Origin: Nymphalis io
Taxonomy: Eukaryota; Arthropoda; Insecta; Lepidoptera; Nymphalidae
DNA: 64,000 nt
NCBI RefSeq assembly: GCF_905147045.1
Contig: NC_065913.1
Location: forward strand, 8,730,001-8,794,000
Reading direction: 5' to 3'
A program made the position numbers and the translations under genes. Below are positions 51,001 to 60,340 of this stretch, in pieces; position 1 is the stretch's first letter, and each line of letters starts with the position of its first letter. The notes under the pieces were generated by a model. The model ran no database searches, was not told the origin of the DNA, and was given only the letters and a program-made list of their open reading frames with translations.

Positions 51001-51073
51001 ACATAGTGCTATTTTGATTTTAAATAAGAATATTTAATTTAAATCTCAGTTTATTTGAAATTTTAAGTCAACT
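48048..51073. other. AT-rich intron-like or intergenic sequence
   Basis: About 3 kb, strongly AT-rich, with no exon, ORF or repeat family that I can support. AAAATGGCG-type words recur at 49122, 49312, 49583, 50396 and 50419, but not as a tandem array. If the GTPBP2-like gene extends to the left, this would be intron. Confidence 0.5.
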
Positions 51074-51087
51074 AACTTCTAAATAAG

Positions 51088-52392
51088 GCGATAAAGCTCT
51101 TCTGAAAAACTACCGCCCCATTTCACTTTTAAGCCATGTTTACAAATTGTTTTCGAGGGTAATCACGAATCGTCTTGCCCGAAAATTCGATGACTTCCAA
51201 CCCGTGGAACAGGCTGGGTTTCGAAAAGGCTTCAGTACCGTAGACCACATACACACACTAAGGCAAATAATACAGAAGACCGAGGAATATAATCAGCCTC
51301 TATGCCTAGCGTTTGTGGACTACGAAAAAGCCTTCGATACCATCGAGACCTGGGCTGTTCTGGAATCCATGCAGAGATGCCTAATTGACTGTCGGTATGT
51401 CCAGGTGGTAAAGTGTTTGTACGAAGCCGCAACCATGACCGTCCAAGTACAAGATCAGAGCACAAGACCAATCCAATTGCATCGCGGGGTAAGACAGGGA
51501 GATGTAATATCACCGAAACTCTTTACCAATGCATTGGAGGACGTCTTCAAGACGCTCGATTGGAACGGACGCGGCATTAATATAAATGGTCAACACATTA
51601 CACATCTGCGATTTGCCGACGACATTGTCATCATGGCGGAGACTCTGCAGGATTTGGAAGAGATGCTAAACAGCCTGAGCGATTCTTCAAGACAAGTAGG
51701 TCTCGGGATGAACATTGAAAAGACCAAAATTATGGCAAACCGTCATGTATCCCCGAGACCAGTGGTCGTAAATGGCTCTCCACTTGAAGTTGTGCAGGAA
51801 TATATCTACCTGGGCCAAACTATACAACTTGGCCGGCACAACTTTGAGAAGGAGGCTAAAAGAAGAATACGTTTGGGCTGGGCGGCATTCGGGAGGTTAC
51901 GTCATATTTTTGAATCGTCGATCCCACAGTCGCTTAAGACCAGGGTCTTCAATCAGTGCGTCCTACCTGTAATGACTTACGGTGCCGAAACGTGGACACT
52001 TACCGTAGGACTGGTCCACCAATTTAGGGTCGCTCAGCGAGCAATGGAACGCGCGATGCTTGGGGTTTCTCTGGCAGATAGAATCCGAAATGAGGACATT
52101 CGCCAGAGAACTAAAGTCACCGACATCGCGCTTAGAATTAGCTCGCTGAAGTGGAAGTGGGCTGGTCATGTCTCCAGGCGCATTGATGGCCGATGGAGCC
52201 GACACGTGTTGGAGTGGAGACCACGCTTAGGCAAACGTAGTGTAGGACGCCCTGTGACAAGATGGGCCGACGATTTAAAAAAGGTGGCAGGTTCGGGATG
52301 GATGCGGACTGCCCAAGATCGGGATGGTTGGCGTTCTATGGGGGAGGCTTTCGTCCAGCAGTGGACGGCAAAAGGCTGAAAAAAAAAAAAAA
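51088..52392 (+). mobile_element. RTE-type LINE, 5'-truncated insertion with 14-bp TSD
   Basis: AACTTCTAAATAAG flanks the insertion perfectly (51074-51087 and 52393-52406). The element starts within the RT and ends with about 13 A. It belongs to the same clade as 41223-44386 but is a different family: the 3' tail is poly(A) instead of TGAT repeats, and the protein differs at many positions. It is a clean target-primed insertion. Confidence 0.9.
51090..52379 (+). CDS. RTE-type reverse transcriptase, C-terminal two thirds
   Basis: The frame is open from the truncation point to TGA 52377-52379, without any stop or frameshift. Motifs are LLKNYRPISLLSHVYKLFSR, EQAGFRKGFSTVDHIHTLRQ, FVDYEKAFDTIETWAVLESM, HRGVRQGDVISPKLFTNALE, LRFADDIVIMAETLQDLEEM, then GLGMNIEKTKIM, YIYLGQTIQLGRHNFEKEAK, MTYGAETWTLTVGLVHQF and WADDLKKVAGSGWMRTAQDR. 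All RT catalytic Asp are present. The endonuclease and the start are missing, so it cannot act alone. The intact frame suggests a young insertion. Confidence 0.88.
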   Translation, partial: DKALLKNYRPISLLSHVYKLFSRVITNRLARKFDDFQPVEQAGFRKGFSTVDHIHTLRQIIQKTEEYNQPLCLAFVDYEKAFDTIETWAVLESMQRCLIDCRYVQVVKCLYEAATMTVQVQDQSTRPIQLHRGVRQGDVISPKLFTNALEDVFKTLDWNGRGININGQHITHLRFADDIVIMAETLQDLEEMLNSLSDSSRQVGLGMNIEKTKIMANRHVSPRPVVVNGSPLEVVQEYIYLGQTIQLGRHNFEKEAKRRIRLGWAAFGRLRHIFESSIPQSLKTRVFNQCVLPVMTYGAETWTLTVGLVHQFRVAQRAMERAMLGVSLADRIRNEDIRQRTKVTDIALRISSLKWKWAGHVSRRIDGRWSRHVLEWRPRLGKRSVGRPVTRWADDLKKVAGSGWMRTAQDRDGWRSMGEAFVQQWTAKG

Positions 52393-52594
52393 AACTTCTA
52401 AATAAGTTATTATTGTAACAATTTAACATACGATAAGATTATCATAGTCTTGTCACCGTGGCGTCACAGAAGGGTAGATAGGCAAACATGGTATAACTAA
52501 GATTTAATGTTTTTGAATGTACATATTTTCAAATATAAAGACTTATAACCTTTTACATAATACTCTAAAGACATTATACCCTAAAGCGAAAAAT

Positions 52595-52727
52595 ATATCC
52601 GTGGTCAGCGATGAGATGAGCAACCCGATGGTAAGTGGTCACCACCGCCCATAGACATTGACACCGCAATAAATATTAACCATCGCTTACATCACCAATG
52701 CGTCACCATCCTTGGGAACTAAGATGT
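52595..52727 (-). repeat. LINE-tail-like dispersed repeat
   Basis: CCCGATGGTAAGTGGTCACC and CATCGCTTACATCACCAATG recur in the next entry and at 33310. On the minus strand these are the 3' part of a LINE-derived repeat. It is cut at the poly(T) of the following copy. Confidence 0.65.
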
Positions 52728-53215
52728 TTTTTTTTTTTTTTTTTTTATAGAAAAGGAAGGCGGACGAGCATATGGGCCACCTGATGGTAAGTGGTCACCA
52801 ACGCTCTTAGACATTGGCATTGTAAGAAATGTCAACCATCGCTTACATATCCAATGCGCCACCAACCTTGGGAACTAAGATTTTATGTCCCTTGTGCCTG
52901 TAATTACACTGGCTCACTCACCCTTCAAACCGGAACACAACAATATCAAGTATTGCTGTTTTGCGGTAGAATATCTGATGAGTGGGTGGTACCTACCCAG
53001 ACGAGCTTGCACAAAGCCCTACCACCAGTTATGTTATGTCCCTCGTGCCTGTAGATACACTGTTTTACTCACCAACAACAATGCTATTGCTGTTTGGCGG
53101 CAGAATATATTATGAGTGTGTGGTAACTGGTGGTAAGGGCATTGTGCAAACCCGCCTGGGTAGGTACCACCCACTCATCAGATATTCTACCGCTAAACAG
53201 GAATATAACATAAAA
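52728..53215 (-). repeat. LINE-derived repeat with poly(A) and 3' hairpin motif
   Basis: On the minus strand it ends with ACCACTTACCATCAGGTGGC, CCATATGCTCGTCC and a poly(A), read as poly(T) at 52728-52746. The upstream body holds GGGACATAAAATCTTAGTTC and CCACCCACTCATCAGATATT-type words, partly repeated in inverted form around 52975 and 53165. CCACCTGATGGTAAGTGGT is identical to the hairpin core of the CR1-like LINE at 2081, although the rest differs. Confidence 0.7.
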
Positions 53216-53326
53216 AAATAAATATCATTATCATACTTAAGTATTTTACGTAACACCACAAATTATACCAAAATTAAACTATTTAATTCCACTCCGCAAA
53301 GTGAGTTTGATGTATGTATTCGTTAC

Positions 53327-53422
53327 CTCGATAATGGCCGTCTGACGCACGTTCCCGACATGCACAGAGCACTGGAACCCTGCGTAGATGGCCGTGGAGT
53401 GTCTCAGGACATGCACGGATGC
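53327..53422 (-). CDS. GTPBP2: GTPBP2-like domain III exon
   Basis: The 96-bp exon has acceptor TGTAACAG before 53422 and donor GTAACG after 53327, phase 0 at both ends. It encodes ASVHVLRHSTAIYAG followed by FQCSVHVGNVRQTAIIE. The HVGNVRQTA block is a hallmark of domain III in the GTPBP2 branch. The preceding exon ends in the same phase. The expected following exon with the rest of domain III is not found downstream in this window. Confidence 0.82.
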
Positions 53423-53510
53423 CTGTTACATTCAATCAAATTTAATTCATGACCGCATTACATATTATATTGCACAGTCTATGCTAATATTGCTAGCATA
53501 TAAAAAAACA

Positions 53511-53765
53511 GCCGAGATGATCCAGGCACCACTGAATTTTCATGTACTTAATTTGTGATTATAATTCATCTCGTACTTTACGATGAAGGAAAACATCGTG
53601 AGGAAACCTGCATGTGTCTAATTTCACTGAAATTTTGCCACATGTGTATTTACCAATCCGCACTGGAGCAGCGTGGTGGAATAAGCTCCAAACCTTCTCC
53701 TCAAAAAAGAGAGAGGAGGCCTTTAGCCCAGCAGTGGGACATTTACAGGCTGTTACTGTACTGAA
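53511..53765 (+). mobile_element. tRNA-derived SINE, family C (head deleted)
   Basis: It has the same body as at 57455-57778 (ATCGTGAGGAAACCTGCATG, TTAGCCCAGCAGTGGGACAT), but the tRNA-like head is reduced to GCCGAGATGATCCAGGC, so the B box is missing. It forms an inverted pair with the next SINE. Confidence 0.75.
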
Positions 53766-53919
53766 ACGATTTAAAAATGCTTTTTTGAATAACGTCTCTA
53801 CCGCCAAATGGCAATACTTAGTATTATTGTGTGCTAGTTTGAAAGATGAGTTAGACAGTGTAACTATAGGCACAAGAGACGTAATATCTTAATCCCCAAG
53901 TTTGATGGCGCATTACGAT

Positions 53920-54078
53920 ACATGCAGGTTTCCTCACGATGTTTTCCTTTACCGAAAAGCACGAGATGAATTATAACAGAAATTAAGCACATCAAAATTC
54001 AGAGGTGCTTGCCCGGGTTTGAACCCACGTTCATCGGTTAAGATTCACGCGTTCTTACCACTGGGCCATGTCGACCTT
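53920..54078 (-). mobile_element. tRNA-derived SINE, family C (3'-truncated)
   Basis: On the minus strand the head GGCCCAGTGGTAAGAACGCG and the B box GGGTTCAAACCCGGG are present. The body ends at the CATGCAGG-type word at 53920. Orientation is opposite to the copy at 53511. Confidence 0.78.
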
Positions 54079-54334
54079 ATAATCGTTATATAAATCGTTT
54101 GTATAATATAATTTTAAATATAAAGCTACAACCAGTAAACCAGTACTCTGTAAGAACATTCTCTCACTCACCGCAGAAAACGGAAATAATTGTAACATTT
54201 CACCACACGCATCATCATCATATCAACATTTCACCGGAGAGTGATGAATCTAAATCTACTGGCCGCGTTTATATATTCTGTCTTAAATACATGTAAGTTT
54301 TTATTTAGTAATAAGGTTTGAATTAGCGACCCAC

Positions 54335-54564
54335 CTGTCGTCCTCTGCAAGTCCCGGGCGGTCAGCCTCCGAAGGTGGGCCGCTCGTGTCCCGCGGCGTA
54401 GCCCCCCGGCCGCGCTAGCAGCACCATGCCCTGCCGCAGTCCCGCCGGGAAGCGACCCAGGCCCAGCGACGACGACTGTCCCGCGCGCACGCTACCGCAC
54501 GGGACGCGGTTGCGGTATATCGTGCGCACGGATATCTCCGCGAACTCGCCGGACTCCAGAGGTC
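54335..54564 (-). CDS. GTPBP2: GTPBP2-like domain II exon, with in-frame TGA
   Basis: Acceptor CCCCCACAG lies before 54564, and the GTGGGT donor after 54335. It encodes GPLESGEFAEISVRTIYRN, RVPCGSVRAGQSSSLGLGRF and AGLRQGMVLLA, matching the second half of domain II in GTPBP1/2 proteins. Both exon phases fit the neighbours. After GMVLLA the frame holds a GC-rich stretch (PGGYAAGHERPTFGG) and a TGA at 54362-54364, then PPGTCRGRQ, which again aligns with the family before the domain III exon. The TGA is therefore in frame in an exon whose phases fit: a nonsense change, a sequence error, or an unrecognised splice variant. Confidence 0.8.
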
Positions 54565-54630
54565 CTGTGGGGGGGGGGTGTTAAATATACGTCGCTCTAT
54601 TCATCTCACAACTAACAGAACGCAACGCAC

Positions 54631-54747
54631 CTATGATAAGTTCGTCGCCCTCGTAGAGTCGCCCTCGCGCGAGCAGTCCCCCCACGACGGGCCCCGTCGA
54701 GTCCCCTACGTGGAAAATTTCGTCTATTTGAAACTCGCACGCCTCCT
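54631..54747 (-). CDS. GTPBP2: GTPBP2-like domain II exon (first half)
   Basis: This 117-bp exon has acceptor CACTTTAG before 54747 and donor GTGCGT after 54631. It encodes EACEFQIDEIFHVGDSTG, then PVVGGLLARGRLYEGDELII. F-x-I/V-DEI and VVGG...G.L.EGDEL are the start of EF-Tu-type domain II in GTPBP1/2. Only a 66-bp intron separates it from the next exon, and the phases match. Upstream on this strand the G domain should precede, but only 450 bp of repeat-bearing intron lie between it and the N-terminal exon. Confidence 0.85.
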
Positions 54748-54819
54748 CTAAAGTGACATAAATTATAACATTTATAATTTAATAAAAAGGATACTAGTCA
54801 ACTGCGCAACATATATATA

Positions 54820-55010
54820 TATCTGATCCGAAACTAAGCAGAGCTTGTACTATGGAAACCAGACAACTGATATACTATTGTATAGACAATTACACACAGA
54901 CTCAGGAAAAACAGACATGTTAATGCACACAATTGTCTGTCCTGAGTGGGAACCGAACCCACAACCTTTGGCGTGAAAGGCAAGTATCTAGCAAGGGTGG
55001 TTGGCGTAGC
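54820..55010 (-). mobile_element. tRNA-derived SINE, family A (short copy)
   Basis: B box GGGTTCGGTTCCCAC, body GACAGACAATTGTGTGCATT and TGTCTGGTTTCCATAGTACA. It is shorter than the other copies because the CTACTTTTCTTTTG part is missing. It sits in the intron where the G-domain exons would be expected. Confidence 0.75.
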
Positions 55011-55199
55011 TATAGACAATATTATTACCGTTACCAATAGTATGGAACTCGTTTTAAAGTCATATATAAGAGTTCACCCAGAAACACTTCGGGTTTAAAT
55101 AAAGGCTTGTGAAGCTAAGCTTGTGAGTGGGTGATACCTACCCAGTTAGCTACCTAAGTTATATATAATGTTATATATTTAATATTATTTATTATTCAC

Positions 55200-55332
55200 T
55201 TGCGTCACCAGGTGCTGGAAGCGTCGCTCGCACGGCGAGACCAGCTGCAGTTTGTACTCGACGTTCCCGAAACGAGGCTCGGGGGGTAGACTCCCGTAGC
55301 ACTCGTCGCCGGAATCGTCGGCGTCGGATGTT
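55200..55332 (-). CDS. GTPBP2: GTPBP2-like N-terminal conserved exon
   Basis: Acceptor GGCCCTCAG lies before 55332 and donor GTGAAT after 55200. It encodes SDADDSGDECYGSLPPEP, then RFGNVEYKLQLVSPCERRFQ and HLVTQ. LPPE...GN.EYKL.LV.P...RF.HLVTQ is the conserved N-terminal block of GTPBP1/2 proteins. The phase matches the donor at 57827 (two leftover bases). The next coding block should lead to the P-loop, but the window continues with domain II. Confidence 0.85.
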
Positions 55333-55392
55333 CTGAGGGCCAAATCGAATATATTTAACATTGATCTTATTTCGATTAATGCCATCCGCGTT

Positions 55393-57300
55393 CGGTGAGA
55401 CCGACTCACTGTTTATGATATCCTGGTACATTAACACTGTAATCCTAACTGAAACTAATTGACTCTTTTAATCTAATCGTTCGGTGAGACCGACTCACTG
55501 TTTATGATCTCCTGGTACATTAACACTGTTATCCTATCTGAAACTTATTGACTCTTTTAATCTAATCGTTCGGTAAGACCGTCTCACTGTTTATGATCTC
55601 CTGGTACATTAACACTGTCATCCTAACTGAAACTAATTGACTCTTTTAATCTAATCGTTCGGTGAGACCGTCTCACTGTTTATGATCTCCTGGTACATTA
55701 ACACTGTCATCCTAACTGAAACTAATTGACTCTTTTAATCTAATCGTTCGGTGAGACCGACTCACTGTTTATGATCTCCTGGTACATTAACACTGTAATT
55801 CTTACTGAAACTAATTGACACTTTTAATCTAATCGTTCGGTGAGACCGACTCACTGTTTATGTTCTCCTGGTACATTAACAACGTAATCCTAATTCTAAA
55901 TCTTTGAAACTTATAATAATAATATCCTGGGACATTTTTCACACACGGCCATCTGATTCCAAATTAAGCTTGTACAAAACTCGTGCTATGGAAACCTGAC
56001 AACTGATATACTACATATACTACTTTTCTTTTGTAAATACATACTTATACAGAAAATTACACCCAGCTCAGGACAAACAGATATGTTCATGCACACAAAT
56101 GTCTGTCCTGGGTGGGAATCGAACCCATTACCTTCGGCGTGAAAAGGCAAGTATCTACTAACCGCGCCCAACGTCTCGTCAAAATTAACTCTTTTAATCT
56201 AATCGTTCGGTGAGACCGACTCACTGTTTATGATCTCCTGGTACATTAACACTGTAATCCTGACTGAAACTAATTGACTCTTTTAATCTAATCGTTCGGT
56301 GAAACCGTCTCACTGTTTATGTTCTCCTGGTACATTAACATCGTAATCCTAATTCTAAATCTTTGAAACTAATAATAATAATATCCTGCGACATTTTTTA
56401 CACACGGCCATCTGATCCCAAATTAAGCTTGTACAAAACTCGTGCTACGGAAACCAGACAACTGATATACTACATGTACTACTTTTCTTTTGTAAATACA
56501 TACTTATACAGAAAATTACACCCAGACTCAGGACAAACAGACATGTTCATGCACACAAATGTCTGTCCTGGGTGGGAATCGAACCCACAACCTTCGGCGT
56601 GAAAAGGCAAGTATCTATCAACCGCGCCAAACGTCTTGTCAAAATTAACTCTTTTAATCTAATCGTTCGGTGAGACCGACTCACTGTTTATGATCTCCTG
56701 GTACATTAACACTCTAATCCTAACCGAAACTAATTGACTCTTTTAACCTAATCGTTCGGTGAGACCGACTCACTGCTTATGATCTCCTGGTACATTAACA
56801 CTGTAATCCTAACTGAAACTAATTGACTCTTTTAATCTAATCGTTCGGTGAGACCGACTCACTGTTTATGTTCTCCTGGTACATTAACAACGTAATCCTA
56901 ATTCTAAATCTTTGAAACTAATAATAATAATATCCTGGGACATTTTTCACACACGGCCATCTAATCCCAAATTAAGCTTGTACAAAACTCGTGCTATGGA
57001 AACCTGACAACTGATATACTACATATAGTACTTTTCTTTTGTAAATACATACTTATACAGAATATTACACCCAGCTCAGGACAAACAGATATGTTCATGC
57101 ACACAAATGTCTGTCCTGGGTGGGAATCGAACCCACAACCTTCGGCGTGAAAAGGCAAGTATCTACTAACCGCGCCCAACGTCTCGTCAAAATTAACTCT
57201 TTTAATCTAATCGTTCGGTGAGACCGACTTACTGTTTATGATCTTCTGGTACATTAACACTGTAATCCTAATTCTACATCTCTGAAACTAATTGACTCTT
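55393..57300 (+). repeat. 89-bp minisatellite, array 2, with embedded SINEs
   Basis: Minisatellite blocks at 55393-55914, 56183-56377, 56646-56925 and 57191-57300 alternate with three SINE copies at 55915-56182, 56378-56645 and 56926-57190. Each SINE is preceded by CTAATTCTAAATCTTTGAAA and followed by CAAAATTAACTCTTTTAATC. SINE plus array therefore form a higher-order unit of about 460-550 bp. The unit sequence is the same as at 34633-35733. The array lies in the intron between the 57827 donor and the 55332 acceptor. Confidence 0.9.
55915..57190 (-). mobile_element. Three family A SINEs within the minisatellite
   Basis: Copies at 55915-56182, 56378-56645 and 56926-57190 all have the same insertion point in the repeat unit, the same orientation and B box GGTTCGATTCCC (first copy: GGTTCGATTCCCAC). 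Common flanks show that one insertion was amplified with the array. The copies at 55915 and 56926 share private changes (CAGCTCAGGACA, CAGATATG), so they are the closest relatives. Confidence 0.85.
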
Positions 57301-57454
57301 TTAATATAGATGTTAGTTAATGAGCTTAAATATAAAGCCTTGATTGAAATCCCGGGTGAAGCGAATAGATATGTTATTGTTTCTTGCTCTTCCATACCGT
57401 GGAAAGCAAGCAAAGCCTTAAGAAAAAACGTATAATTACCCAAAATTACAACAC

Positions 57455-57778
57455 ATAAGAGATGAGATAGTCTAGTGGTAAGAACGCGTGAATCTTGAAA
57501 GATGATCGTGGGTTCAAGCCCGGGCAAGCACTACTGAATTTTCATGTGCTTAATTTGTCATTATAATTCATCTCGTGCTTTACGGTGAAGGAAAACATCG
57601 TGAGGAAACCTGCATGTGTCTAATTTCACTGAAATTTTGCCACATGTGTATTCCACCAACCCGCATTGGAGCAGCGTGGTGGAACAAGCTCCATACCTTC
57701 TCTTCAAAAAGGGAGAGGAGATCTTAGCCCAGCAGTGGGACATACACAGGCTGTTACTTTACTTTACTACTTTACAAC
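57455..57778 (+). mobile_element. tRNA-derived SINE, family C, full copy
   Basis: Head GAGATAGTCTAGTGGTAAGA (A box), B box GGGTTCAAGCCCGGG, then ACTGAATTTTCATGTGCTTA, GTGAGGAAACCTGCATGTGT and CCCAGCAGTGGGACAT, ending in a TTTACTTTAC tail. This is the best copy of the family in the window. Confidence 0.85.
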
Positions 57779-57826
57779 ACATAAATTATAATACTTTTTT
57801 TTTAATTAACAAAAAACATCACTTAC

Positions 57827-58224
57827 GTATCATCGCAGAAGTCTTCCATATCATCAGAGCTGTAGAAGAAGTCACTCTCCAAGTCCTCGGAATTGAAATC
57901 ACCAGCTAAATACATACGTCCTTTATCCTGACCTTCTCCAACTTATCGATGACATTGTACACTCTATCGGCAAACTTTATCCCACTTCTCGTTGCATCCT
58001 CATCATCATTGGTCGGTTTCCTCTTCGTCTTCTTAAAATCGTCTTCCGATTTCAAATCGTTGACGTTCTTTCCGATTTTCTCGTCACAGACCTTTGGTAT
58101 CAACGATTGATTATTCAACGGTTCCGGTACTTCTTGTGATGAACTCTGCCATGCTGTTGTTAGGACGTCCTTCGCTGGCGATACTTTGTTCTTCTTCCTT
58201 CTGTTCTTCCTGCCCGAGTTCCTT
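57827..58224 (-). CDS. GTPBP2-like 5' exon region
   Basis: Acceptor CCCTGCAG lies before 58224 and donor GTAAGT after 57827. The first part is open in one frame with RNSGRKNRRKKNKVSPAKD and ends KLEKVRIKDVCI-stop at 57906-57908. The last about 90 bp is open in another frame with MYLAGDFNSEDLESDFFYSS and DDMEDFCDDT, and joins the next exon in phase. A frameshift, or an intron of about 57 bp (GTGTAC...TTTAG), must lie between. A basic, then acidic, low-complexity N-terminal region is usual for the GTPBP2 family, but its sequence is poorly conserved. Assignment to this gene rests on position, splice phase and composition. Confidence 0.55.
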
Positions 58225-58751
58225 CTGCAGGGTTAAATTTTCAAAAATCCTTCCTAAGTGCTAACCTATTGCGTAAAAGGAACCCGTATGCAAATTTTCA
58301 TGTCGCAGTAGTTTGGGCTGTGCGTTTATATGCCAGTATGTTATATATATGTAAATGAAGCTCTTTGGGCTCTTCATTAAATTTAAATTGCACGTGCATT
58401 AACTTCGACTTAATACGTCCAAGTATTATCTATTGTGGCAACACTTTACATTATGTCATGTGTCATTCTACAATTAGAGAAATTCACACTGGCTTAATAT
58501 AATAAAAAGTTAACGACGTTTTTTTAAAAAAAGAAACAATTCAGATTGTAAAAAAATATTTGAAGCAATAGCTTTTAATGTTGTTTCTTTTTACGGGTTA
58601 GTAAATAATTATAATTTGTACTCATACTTTGTTTGCAGAAGTAATTTGTGATATGATATAAAAAAGAATAAATTTCGCTTAACAGAGCAACGACTTTAGT
58701 TTTTATTTCAATAAATAAACTTATTACATATATACAAAGGTTTGTACATAC

Positions 58752-58869
58752 CCTTGGGTGCGTCTGGGTTCTTCCTGCCGTTTTCTTGATCGTTTTTATG
58801 TTTTTTCTTATTATTCTGTCTGTTCGTATTGCCATCTGACGGATCGAAGAGGCTGAAGAACGAGTCCAT
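58752..58869 (-). CDS. Putative first coding exon of GTPBP2-like gene
   Basis: The ATG at 58867-58869 starts MDSFFSLFDPSDGNTNRQNN, followed by KKKHKNDQENGRKNPDAPK and donor GTATGT. An MDS start, a short acidic part and a Lys/Asn-rich tail resemble the N-termini of GTPBP2 proteins. The leftover phase (one base) does not fit the open frame at 58224 directly, so a small exon may be missed. Confidence 0.5.
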
Positions 58870-58911
58870 TTTTGTCTGAAAAATTAGATTACCCATTATT
58901 GTTCGAATAAT

Positions 58912-59128
58912 AATAATATCCTGGGACATTATTCACACACGGCCATCTGATCCCAAACTAAGCAGAGCTCGTACTACGTACTACTAATACATACTTATAT
59001 AGATAATTACACCCAGACTAGGGACAAACAGACATGTTCATGCACACGAATATCTGTCCTGGTGGGAATCGAACCAACAACCTTCGGCGTGAAAAGTAAG
59101 TGTCTACCAACCACGCCAACCGGCCCGT
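58912..59128 (-). mobile_element. tRNA-derived SINE, family A
   Basis: A box-like TTGGCGTGGTTGGTAGACA, B box GGTTCGATTCCC, and 3' end AATAATGTCCCAGGATATTA. The start GACGGGCCGGTTGG is close to the copy at 61318-61576. It lies just upstream of the putative first exon. Confidence 0.8.
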
Positions 59129-59344
59129 CAATAATAAAATTTAAATATTAAACAAATGGAAGAAATATGTATAATCCGCGCGCGATTAGAATGGTATAAG
59201 ACATTTTGGAACCAAGACTCGCGTGGATTTTTGCTTTTTATTTGTTATTTTATTGATTTATGGTTAGACAATTATTTTAGAATGTCTTACTTATACTTTT
59301 AGATTTAGTTATGTTTATTAAGCTTATTTTTGTTTTGCTTTTAG

Positions 59345-59460
59345 AATACTAGTTAACACTCGCAGTTTCGCACGCGTGTTATAGGGGGGTGGTTAAGCCG
59401 TGAAAGCGTAACAGACATACAGTTACTTTCGCATTTATAATATTAAGTATAGATGATATT
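59345..59460. repeat. Dispersed arthropod repeat fragment
   Basis: CACTCGCAGTTTCGCACGCG, GTGAAAGCGTAACAGACATA and ACTTTCGCATTTATAATATT are words that I know from a very common insect repeat. The element class is unclear, and it is only about 115 bp. Confidence 0.45.
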
Positions 59461-59479
59461 TCTGTTCAGAACTTCATTG

Positions 59480-59712
59480 CTTACGTTTCAACAATACAAC
59501 AACAACCGAAGGGAGTCCAAGCGCTTGACCAACGGCTTTACGTGCTTTCCGAGGCACGGGTATGAACACACATCTAACATCCAAACTCCGAGCTGCTATT
59601 GAGAATTTTCAAAAAAATAACCCAATAACTTTCTATCAGCCCCACCCGGGGATTGAACTGAGGACCTCGAGATCAGCGGCCTTATATATCGCTTCTAGAC
59701 CAACAGGGTCAA
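59480..59712 (-). mobile_element. tRNA-derived SINE, family B
   Basis: The minus strand starts GACCCTGTTGGTCTAGAAGC, then B box AGTTCAATCCCC, GTTATTGGGTTATTTTTTTG and CGTAAAGCCGTTGGTCAAGC. It is related to 47686-48047 but diverged. Confidence 0.78.
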
Positions 59713-60024
59713 AAGAATCCTTACTAATATTATGAATGTGAAAGTGTGTTTGTTTCTTTGTTACGCTTTTACGTTTTAACTTCTCGACCGATTATCATGA
59801 CCGAAAAAATGTTGACATTGTAACAGAAAAGGACAAAGGACATACATCTGTCTCAGTCCCTCAAACATGGGTCAAGCTGCGGGCGAAAACTATTATTATA
59901 TAAATAGATGTACTTCGCAGTGTCACCCTCTTTAAATTTAGACTCTTAACGTGACAATCGTGAATTTTCTTATTATAAATAAATTTAAATAGAGTTCACT
60001 GACACGATAAAAATAAAATTAGCA
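59713..60024. other. Non-coding, repeat-like sequence
   Basis: AATATTATGAATGTGAAAGT and TTGTTACGCTTTTACGTTTT (59727-59775) are common insect repeat words. Nothing coding is seen. Confidence 0.4.
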
Positions 60025-60340
60025 TGCTTTGAATCCGTAACAGCCTGTGAATGTCCCACTGCTGGGCTAAAGTCCTCCTCTCCTCTTTTTGAGAAGGTTT
60101 GCAGCTTATTCCACAACGGTGCTCCGATGCCGGTTGGTGGAATACACATGTAGCAGAATTTCAGTGTAATCAGACACATGCAGATTTCCTCACGATGTTT
60201 TCCTTCACCGTAAAGCAAGAGATGAATTATAATCACAAATTAAGCACATGAAAATTCAGTGGTGCTTGGCCGGGTTTGAACCCACGATCATCGGTTAAGA
60301 TTCACGCGTTGTTACCACTGGGCCATCTCGGCTCTATGTT
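60025..60340 (-). mobile_element. tRNA-derived SINE, family C
   Basis: Minus strand: head GCCGAGATGGCCCAGTGGTA, B box GGGTTCAAACCCGG, body GTGAGGAAATCTGCATGTGT and CCCAGCAGTGGGACATTCAC, 3' end GGATTCAAAGC. It has almost full length. Confidence 0.85.

Noticed and set aside
52790..53221. Several plus-strand ORFs of 76-87 codons with Cys-rich text
   Set aside because: They overlap in different frames within a LINE-derived repeat and are not conserved between its copies.
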